Positions 1 to 5,111 of a stretch of DNA of 5,111 nt are shown in pieces (the first letter of the stretch is position 1; each line of letters begins with the position of its first letter). This DNA is from Eggerthellaceae bacterium (GTDB lineage: Bacteria; Actinomycetota; Coriobacteriia; Coriobacteriales; Eggerthellaceae). Location: NCBI GenBank assembly GCA_003452695.1, contig DMNP01000333.1, forward strand, positions 1 to 5,111, read 5' to 3'. The notes beneath the pieces are model-generated. The model worked only from the letters and a program-made list of their open reading frames with translations. It was not told the DNA's origin and did no database searches. The position numbers and the translations under genes are program-made.

Positions 1-7
1 AGAAGGA
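1..7 (+). promoter_or_regulatory. Possible ribosome-binding site for glgA
   Basis: AGAAGGA ends 10 nt before the GTG at 18, so it could serve as a Shine-Dalgarno sequence, although the spacing is slightly long. The same bases also read in frame as K-E-P-S-Q leading into the glgA protein. They could instead be codons of a longer N-terminus whose start lies upstream of the window. The two readings cannot be separated here. Confidence 0.35.
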
Positions 8-17
8 ACCGAGCCAG

Positions 18-1493
18 GTGGAGGCTCCGTCCGCCGCAACCGCGCAGCCGCAGTTCGCGGGCATGCCCGGCGTGCTGATCGCCGCGGCAGAATGCGCGCC
101 GCTCGTGAAGGTCGGCGGCTTGGCGGACGTGGTGGGCGCGTTGCCCAAGTACCTGAAGAAGATCGGCGTGGATGCGCGAATCATCATGCCGTTTCACCGT
201 CAGGTGAAGGAACGCTACGGTGCGGAGGCGCAGCACCTGGCCGACTTTCAGGCGAATCTGGGATGGCGTACGCAGTACGTGGGCGTGGAGAAGCTGGATT
301 TGGACGGCACCATAGTCTACTTCATAGACAACGAGTTCTATTTCGGCGGCCCCGTGTACTGCGGCGGCGACTTCGAAGGCGAACAGTACGCCTACTTCAC
401 GCGTGCGGTGCTGGACAGCATTCCGCTGCTCGATTTCGACGTGAAGATCCTGCATTGCAACGATTGGCATACGGCCATGATGCCGCTGCTCGTGAAAACC
501 CAGTATGCAGGCGGTGTGCAGGAAGGCTTGCGCACGCTGCTGACCATCCACAACATGCATTTCCAAGGCCAGTATACCCACGATTTCTACCGCGACGTGC
601 TGGACATCGACGACGGCCTGGCCTTTCCCGAGTTCATCGGCCAGGGCGATTGCGACAACATGCTGAAGGCCGGCATCGTCTTCGCCGACAAGGTGAACAC
701 CGTAAGCCCCACATACGCCCGGGAAATCTGCGACCCGTTCCGTGGCGAGGGGCTGGACGGCGCGCTGCGATCGCGCGGGGGCGACTTGGTCGGCATCTTG
801 AATGGCATAGACACCGAGGTATGGGACCCGCGCACCGATTCCGCCTTGCCCGTGCACTTCTCGGAGAAGAGTGCCTGGCGAAAGGCCGAGCTGCGCGGTG
901 CGCTCCTGGACGACCTGGGCATGCAGCCCGCTGGCAAGGACACGGCCGTCATCGGCATGGTCGGGCGCCTTACGTCGCAGAAGGGCATCGATTTGGTGCG
1001 CTCGGTGCTGGACGACCTGATGCAGGAGGACGTGCGCTTCATCATGCTCGGTGCGGGCGACCGGGAATACGAGGATTTCTTCCGCCAGTCCGAGGCGCAG
1101 TACCGGGGACGGCTGCTCAGCTATATCGGATACAACGGCGAACTTGCCCACCGCATCTATGCGGGATGCGACCTGTTCCTGATGCCGTCGCTGTTCGAGC
1201 CGTGCGGAATTTCGCAGATGATATCCATGCGCTACGGAACGCTGCCCATCGTGCGCGAGACGGGAGGCCTGCGCGACACGGTCGTGCCCTACGATGCCGC
1301 AAGCGGCGCTGGCAACGGCTTCTCGTTCGCGAACTACGATGCCGCCGAGATGCTCGACGTCATCCGATATGCGCTGGAAGTCTGGCGCGATGCCAAGGTG
1401 CGCAAGCGCCTGATACGCCAGGCGATGGAAAGCGACAACAGCTTCGAACGCTGCGCGCGTTCCTATGCGGAGCTGTACAGCAGTTTGCTCTAG
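18..1493 (+). CDS. glgA: Glycogen synthase, ADP-glucose type (GT5)
   Basis: Cytoplasmic glycogen synthase (EC 2.4.1.21), which transfers glucose from ADP-glucose to the non-reducing end of alpha-1,4-glucan. The 491 residues from GTG 18 compare with 477 in E. coli. The N-terminal GT-B half carries the KVGGLADV signature (K31, equivalent to E. coli Lys15 of KTGGL), HCNDWHT at 146-152 and HNMHFQGQY at 178-186. LNGID at 261-265 leads into the linker. The C-terminal half has GRLTSQKG at 316-323 (R317 and K322, the nucleotide-phosphate-binding pair), the catalytic EPCG at 394-397 and GTLPIVRETGGL at 407-418. All key residues are present and the C-terminus is complete. The start is uncertain: GTG 18 has an AGAAGGA upstream, ATG 63 (residue 16) would begin just before the conserved VLIAAAE strand, and the frame is open to the window edge. 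Residues 1-15 are an Ala/Pro/Gln-rich, probably disordered extension. It is followed closely by glgP. Confidence 0.96.
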   Translation: MEAPSAATAQPQFAGMPGVLIAAAECAPLVKVGGLADVVGALPKYLKKIGVDARIIMPFHRQVKERYGAEAQHLADFQANLGWRTQYVGVEKLDLDGTIVYFIDNEFYFGGPVYCGGDFEGEQYAYFTRAVLDSIPLLDFDVKILHCNDWHTAMMPLLVKTQYAGGVQEGLRTLLTIHNMHFQGQYTHDFYRDVLDIDDGLAFPEFIGQGDCDNMLKAGIVFADKVNTVSPTYAREICDPFRGEGLDGALRSRGGDLVGILNGIDTEVWDPRTDSALPVHFSEKSAWRKAELRGALLDDLGMQPAGKDTAVIGMVGRLTSQKGIDLVRSVLDDLMQEDVRFIMLGAGDREYEDFFRQSEAQYRGRLLSYIGYNGELAHRIYAGCDLFLMPSLFEPCGISQMISMRYGTLPIVRETGGLRDTVVPYDAASGAGNGFSFANYDAAEMLDVIRYALEVWRDAKVRKRLIRQAMESDNSFERCARSYAELYSSLL

Positions 1494-1498
1494 GGATT

Positions 1499-1504
1499 GG
1501 TGAT
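1499..1504 (+). promoter_or_regulatory. Ribosome-binding site deciding the glgP start
   Basis: GGTGAT matches the 3' part of the consensus AAGGAGGTGAT that pairs with the 16S rRNA tail. It lies 4 nt before ATG 1509, an aligned spacing that is normal for this part of the motif. It favours ATG 1509 over the in-frame TTG 1497 and GTG 1500, which would overlap it. A weaker AGGGA at 1492-1496 overlaps the glgA stop codon. Confidence 0.6.
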
Positions 1505-1508
1505 ATAC

Positions 1509-3959
1509 ATGGCAAAGACGGGAAAAGCGAAGGTCGCTGGCGACAAGGTGGCCGAAACGCGCATGAAAATCGAGCAGCGCGTGCAGCGGGAGTTCGGCGT
1601 TACCGCCGGCCAGGCGGTAATCTCGCAAATCTACGAGGCGGCGGCGCTCTGCGTGCGCGACGAGGTTATGGACGTGTTCGCGGCCGAACGCGAGCGGTCG
1701 CAGACCTCGGGCGACAAGTGCCTTATCTATCTGTGCGCCGAATTCCTTATCGGCCGTGCGTTTTCAAACAACCTGGTTAACCTGGGGTTATACGACATCT
1801 ACGCGGCTGCGCTGGCCGAAATGGGCTACGACTTGGGCGAAGTCGAAGAACAGGAGGCCGATGCCGGCCTGGGCAACGGCGGCCTGGGCCGTTTGGCGGC
1901 ATGCTTCTTGGACAGCCTGTCCACCTTGGGCATGCCGGCCATGGGATTCGGCATCCGCTACGAATATGGCTTCTTCCGCCAGGAGATCCAAGACGGGCGC
2001 CAGGTGGAAACGCCCGATGCGTGGATGCAGTCGCGCGATGTGTGGTCGGCGGAGCGGGCCGACCGCGTGTTCGAGGTGAAGTTCGGCGGCCACGTGGAAG
2101 AGCGCTGGGACGAGAGCGGGCGCCTGCAGGTCGTCTACCACGATGCGACGACCGTCTTGGCGGAGGCTTGGGACATGCCCATCGTGGGCTACGAGAGCAA
2201 GCTGCCCGCAACGTTGCGCCTGTGGCGCGCCCGTTCGCCGCAGCAGATCGACCTTGCCAGCTTCAATCGGGGTGAATACGAATGGGCGACGGCCGAACGC
2301 GCTTTGGCGGAATCCATATCAAAGGTGCTGTATCCCGAGGACAGCCACCATCGCGGGCAGGAGTTGCGCTTGCGCCAGTTCTACTTCCTGGTGTCGGCCA
2401 CCATGCAGTGCCTCGTAGACGCGCACAAGCGCCACTACGGCGACCTTCACACGCTGCCCGACAAGCTGGCCATCCAGATTAACGACACGCATCCTGCGTT
2501 GGCCGTGCCCGAGCTCATCCGCATCCTCATCGACGAAGAGGGCTTCACGTGGGAAGAGGCCGTCGACATCGTTTCGCGCACGTTCAACTATACCAACCAC
2601 ACCATAATGCCCGAAGCTTTGGAGAAATGGTCGGCGGACACGATGCGCGCGTTGCTGCCGCGCATTTTCCGCATCCTGGAGACCATCGACGCGCGTTTCC
2701 GCGAACGCATCTGGCAGCTGTTCCCGGGCGATACCGCCCGGGTGAACAACATGGCGGTCATCCATGCGGGGCAGGTACGCATGGCAAACCTGTGCGTGCT
2801 GAGCAGCGGCCATGTGAACGGTGTGTCCCAGCTGCACGGGCAGATACTGCGCGACCGCGTGTTCCACGATTTCTACGAGGCGTATCCCGACCATTTCTGC
2901 GGCATAACCAACGGCGTGACGCAGCGCCGTTGGCTGGGCGTGGCCAACCCGCGCCTGCGCCAGTTGGTCGACGACACCATCGGCGAGGGCTTCATGAAAG
3001 ACTGGCGCAAGATTGCCGAACTGGAGCCCTATGCAGACGACGCGGCGTTTCGCAAGGAGTACGCCGCGGTGAAGGCCGCGAACAAGCGGGATTTCGCTGC
3101 ATGGATGCAGGCGACCCGCGGGGTGCAGGTGGATCCCGAAACGATTATCGACGCCCAGGCCAAGCGCCTGCACGAATACAAACGCCAGCTGATGAAGGCG
3201 TTGCACGTGCTTTCGCTGTACGACCGCATCGTGGACGGCGAGAAGCTGGACATTCCCCCGACCACCTTCGTGTTCGCGGCGAAGGCCGCCCCGGGCTATT
3301 GGCGCGCGAAGGACATCATCTGCTTGATTAACGCCATTGCGAAGCTCGTGGCGTCGGATGCGCGCACGCGCGAGCTCATCCCCGTGGTCTTCCTGGCCAA
3401 CTACGATGTGACGGCGGCTCAGCATCTGGTGTCGGCGGCGGAGATATCCGAGCAGATATCGACTGCGGGCATGGAGGCTTCGGGCACCGGCAACATGAAG
3501 TTCATGCTGAACGGAGCCCTGACGCTTGGCACGATGGACGGCGCGAACGTTGAAATTGCCGAGCAGGTGGGGCCCGACAACATCTTCATCTTCGGCGCGA
3601 CGGTGGACGAGATAGAGCGCATGAAGGCGGAGGGATCGTACGATCCGCGCGCGGTGGCCGATGCCAACCCGCGGCTGAAGCGCGTGGTCGACCATCTGGT
3701 CGATGGCAGCCTGCCTACCGCGGATGGCAGCCGTTTCGACGACCTGTACCATGCGCTGTACGGCCAAGGGCACGGCGGCGACCAGTACTTCGTCATGCAC
3801 GATTTCGCATCTTACGACGCCTGTTTCGCCGAGACGATGGCCGCCTACCGCGACCGCGACCGCTGGCTGAAGAGCGCGGTCGTCAACACTGCGAAGGCCG
3901 GCTATTTCAGCTCCGACCGCGCCATCGAGGACTACAACGCACAGATCTGGCATCTGTAG
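1509..3959 (+). CDS. glgP: Glycogen/starch/maltodextrin phosphorylase (GT35)
   Basis: PLP-dependent alpha-glucan phosphorylase (EC 2.4.1.1) of the cytoplasm, which uses phosphate to release glucose-1-phosphate from alpha-1,4-glucan ends. From ATG 1509 it is 816 residues, nearly the same as E. coli GlgP (815). Visible motifs in order: GLGNGGLGRLAACFLDS at 120-136 (glycine-rich active-site loop), NHT with H364 (equivalent to the substrate-contacting His of muscle phosphorylase), K552-R553 followed by HEYKRQ (phosphate-binding region), K592 in KAAPGY, and EASGTGNMKF with K664, the lysine that forms the Schiff base with PLP. It ends with the family-typical GYFSSDRAI...IWHL, so it is complete and unbroken. 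An in-frame TTG at 1497 would add four residues but lies on the ribosome-binding sequence. The gap of 15 nt after glgA implies one transcript. GlgP and MalP cannot be told apart firmly from sequence; the glgA neighbour favours a role on stored glycogen. Confidence 0.97.
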   Translation: MAKTGKAKVAGDKVAETRMKIEQRVQREFGVTAGQAVISQIYEAAALCVRDEVMDVFAAERERSQTSGDKCLIYLCAEFLIGRAFSNNLVNLGLYDIYAAALAEMGYDLGEVEEQEADAGLGNGGLGRLAACFLDSLSTLGMPAMGFGIRYEYGFFRQEIQDGRQVETPDAWMQSRDVWSAERADRVFEVKFGGHVEERWDESGRLQVVYHDATTVLAEAWDMPIVGYESKLPATLRLWRARSPQQIDLASFNRGEYEWATAERALAESISKVLYPEDSHHRGQELRLRQFYFLVSATMQCLVDAHKRHYGDLHTLPDKLAIQINDTHPALAVPELIRILIDEEGFTWEEAVDIVSRTFNYTNHTIMPEALEKWSADTMRALLPRIFRILETIDARFRERIWQLFPGDTARVNNMAVIHAGQVRMANLCVLSSGHVNGVSQLHGQILRDRVFHDFYEAYPDHFCGITNGVTQRRWLGVANPRLRQLVDDTIGEGFMKDWRKIAELEPYADDAAFRKEYAAVKAANKRDFAAWMQATRGVQVDPETIIDAQAKRLHEYKRQLMKALHVLSLYDRIVDGEKLDIPPTTFVFAAKAAPGYWRAKDIICLINAIAKLVASDARTRELIPVVFLANYDVTAAQHLVSAAEISEQISTAGMEASGTGNMKFMLNGALTLGTMDGANVEIAEQVGPDNIFIFGATVDEIERMKAEGSYDPRAVADANPRLKRVVDHLVDGSLPTADGSRFDDLYHALYGQGHGGDQYFVMHDFASYDACFAETMAAYRDRDRWLKSAVVNTAKAGYFSSDRAIEDYNAQIWHL

Positions 3960-4049
3960 GGCTGACGTTTCGCATCCTCTGCCAACGGTTTGCCATGGCT
4001 GGCGGGGGCAGGCGTGGCACCATCTGCTCCTTGCAGTGCGTATTGCAAG

Positions 4050-4087
4050 AAGGCGGGCCGCAGGTTGAAGAGCCTGCGGCCCGCCTT
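4050..4087. terminator. Strong hairpin between convergent glgP and gdhA, likely terminator
   Basis: The arms 4050-4064 and 4073-4087 are perfect reverse complements (15 bp, very GC-rich) around an 8-nt loop (TTGAAGAG). The loop can close further through one T-A and one G-T pair to leave GAAG. It lies about 90 nt after the glgP stop and about 38 nt after the gdhA stop, so one stem could serve both directions. The T-tract is weak on both strands: + has CTT then GCGTTT, - has CTTCTTGCAA. Efficiency as a factor-independent terminator is therefore inferred from the stem and its position. Confidence 0.75.
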
Positions 4088-4125
4088 GCGTTTGCCGGGT
4101 TGTGCGCTTGCCTGCGGCTTGCGGC

Positions 4126-5111
4126 CTACACGATGCCCTGGGCTATCATGGCGTCGGCAACCTTCTTGAAGCCGGCGATATTGGCGCCTGCCACGTAGTT
4201 GCCCTCCATGCCGTATTCCTTGGCCGCATCGTCGCATGCATGGTAGATGTTGCGCATGATGCCCTGCAGCTTGGAATCCACTTCGTCGAACGTCCAGGAC
4301 AGATGCTCGGCATTCTGCGACATCTCCAGGCCAGACGTGGCCACGCCGCCGGCATTCGCGGCCTTGCCGGGGAAGAAGGCCACGCCGTGCTCCTGCAGGT
4401 AGTCGGTTGCTTCCAGGGTGGTGGGCATGTTCGCGCCCTCGCCGACGATCTTGCAGCCGTTTGCCACGAGCTTTTCGGCGTCTTCGAGCAGCAGCGTGTT
4501 CTCGCGTGCGCACGGAAGCGCGATGTCGCACTTCACGCCCCAGACGGCCCGGCCGTCCTCGGCGTGGTATTCCGCGTTCGGGCGGTAATCGGTGTACATG
4601 GCCAGGCTAACGCCCTTGTCATGGCCGCTGCGCTTGGCGTTGTAGATGGCTTCGAGCGCCTCGACGCTTATGCCCTCGGGATCGTAGACCCAGCCCTTCG
4701 TGTCCGAGCAGGCAATCGTCTTGCCGCCGAGCTGTTCGACCTTCTGGATGGCGTAGATGGCCACGTTGCCGGAGCCGTGCACCACCACGTTCTTGCCCTC
4801 GAAAGAGTCGTCATGGCACTTCAGGTACTCGTCCACGAAGTATACCAGGCCATAGCCGGTGGCTTCGGTGCGGGCAAGCGATCCGCCGAAGGAAAGGCCC
4901 TTGCCGGTCATCGTGCCGGTCCACTCGTTGCTCAGCCGCTTGTACTGGCCGAACATATAGGCCACTTCGCGCCCGCCCACGCCCAGGTCGCCTGCGGGAA
5001 CGTCGGTGTCGGGGCCGATGTGGCGCGAAAGCTCGGTCATGAAGGACTGGCAGAAGCGCATCACTTCCATGTTGGACTTGCCCTTCGGGTCGAAGTCGCT
5101 GCCGCCCTTGC
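4126..5111 (-). CDS. gdhA: Glutamate dehydrogenase, hexameric, probably NADP-type (5' part outside window)
   Basis: Catalyses reductive amination of 2-oxoglutarate with ammonia to glutamate, or the reverse (EC 1.4.1.4 if NADP-specific), in the cytoplasm as a homohexamer. The C-terminal 327 residues are in the window. About 120-125 N-terminal residues lie past the right edge, judging from a family length near 445-450. The first visible residues, KGGSDFDP, begin with the catalytic lysine (Lys125 in Clostridium symbiosum GDH). PAGD at 38-41 of the fragment gives the catalytic Asp (Asp165 equivalent, bases 4987-4989). GKGLSFGGSL at 69-78 precedes the Rossmann domain with GSGNVA at 112-117. EGANMPTT at 224-231 and NAGGVATSG at 252-260 (S259, equivalent to substrate-contacting Ser380) follow, then a normal C-terminus ending GIV and TAG. 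One oddity is CAREN at 200-204, where relatives usually have CATQN. NADP preference is inferred from overall similarity to the E. coli-type enzyme. ATG 5070 is internal and not the start. Confidence 0.95.
   Translation of the reverse strand, partial: KGGSDFDPKGKSNMEVMRFCQSFMTELSRHIGPDTDVPAGDLGVGGREVAYMFGQYKRLSNEWTGTMTGKGLSFGGSLARTEATGYGLVYFVDEYLKCHDDSFEGKNVVVHGSGNVAIYAIQKVEQLGGKTIACSDTKGWVYDPEGISVEALEAIYNAKRSGHDKGVSLAMYTDYRPNAEYHAEDGRAVWGVKCDIALPCARENTLLLEDAEKLVANGCKIVGEGANMPTTLEATDYLQEHGVAFFPGKAANAGGVATSGLEMSQNAEHLSWTFDEVDSKLQGIMRNIYHACDDAAKEYGMEGNYVAGANIAGFKKVADAMIAQGIV

Noticed and set aside
92..1780. A long + strand reading frame overlapping all of glgA and the start of glgP (562 codons)
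   Set aside because: It is the out-of-phase reading of two well-supported genes. It is rich in Arg, Ala, Gly and His as expected from GC-rich DNA read in the wrong frame, and shows no recognisable motif.
3848..3863. Short tandem repeat of CCGCGA
   Set aside because: It is only two and two-thirds copies and is explained by the R-D-R-D codons near the GlgP C-terminus.
2319..3953. A 544-codon antisense reading frame opposite glgP
   Set aside because: It shares codon boundaries with glgP, so its stops arise only where glgP uses TTA, CTA or TCA. These are rare in this gene (its stop is the TCA serine codon at 2319). The long open frame is thus a by-product of codon bias, and the protein has no family features.
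3991..4019. TGCCA (3991-3995) and TGGCA (4015-4019) as a second intergenic hairpin
   Set aside because: Only 5 bp with a 19-nt loop, which is too weak to separate from chance beside the much stronger stem at 4050-4087.
3995..4198. A 67-codon + strand frame starting in the glgP-gdhA gap
   Set aside because: There is no ribosome-binding sequence before its ATG. It passes through the 15-bp terminator stem and then runs antisense to the gdhA 3' end, so it is most likely spurious.
3932..4531. A 199-codon - strand frame spanning the end of gdhA, the intergenic gap and the end of glgP
   Set aside because: It overlaps gdhA out of phase, runs through the terminator stem and shows the Arg-rich composition of a shadow frame.
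1..5111. The possibility of a hidden novel system (defence genes, mobile element, CRISPR, small RNA)
   Set aside because: About 96% of the window is covered by three recognisable metabolic genes with intact motifs. The only gap over 20 nt is 166 nt and holds a terminator. No repeats, target-site duplications, tRNA-like sequence or composition shift were seen.

Overview
The window is a GC-rich stretch of bacterial chromosome that is almost entirely coding. It holds two complete or near-complete glycogen genes on the + strand and the 3' two-thirds of a glutamate dehydrogenase gene on the - strand. I see no mobile element, CRISPR array, RNA gene or sign of gene decay. It reads as ordinary housekeeping and central metabolism, not as a new system.

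Layout: (1) 18-1493 (+), glgA, ADP-glucose-type glycogen synthase (GT5). Its frame stays open to the left edge, so the true start may lie just outside. (2) 1509-3959 (+), glgP, glycogen phosphorylase (GT35). It starts 15 nt after the glgA stop, with its own GGTGAT ribosome-binding sequence, so the two are almost certainly co-transcribed. (3) 3960-4125, a 166-nt gap between convergent genes. It contains a perfect 15-bp inverted repeat (4050-4087) that is the likely terminator for glgP and possibly for both genes. (4) 4126 to the right edge (-), gdhA, hexameric glutamate dehydrogenase. It is cut at the window edge so that its first visible residue is the catalytic lysine of the family.

How the genes work together: GlgA lengthens alpha-1,4-glucan from ADP-glucose and GlgP removes glucose units as glucose-1-phosphate. 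The pair therefore carries both the filling and the emptying of a glycogen store on one transcript. The usual partners (glgC, glgB, a debranching enzyme) are not in view. GdhA links 2-oxoglutarate and ammonia to glutamate. It faces the glycogen genes and is separated from them by the terminator, so it is a neighbour and not an operon member.

Organism: third codon positions are mostly G or C, and glgP contains only a single TTA codon. The proteins resemble clostridial and gut-anaerobe forms (PSLFEPCG in GlgA; a GDH close to the Clostridium symbiosum type as I recall that sequence). A high-GC anaerobe such as a member of the Coriobacteriia (Actinomycetota) would fit. This is a guess from style, not a demonstrated assignment.
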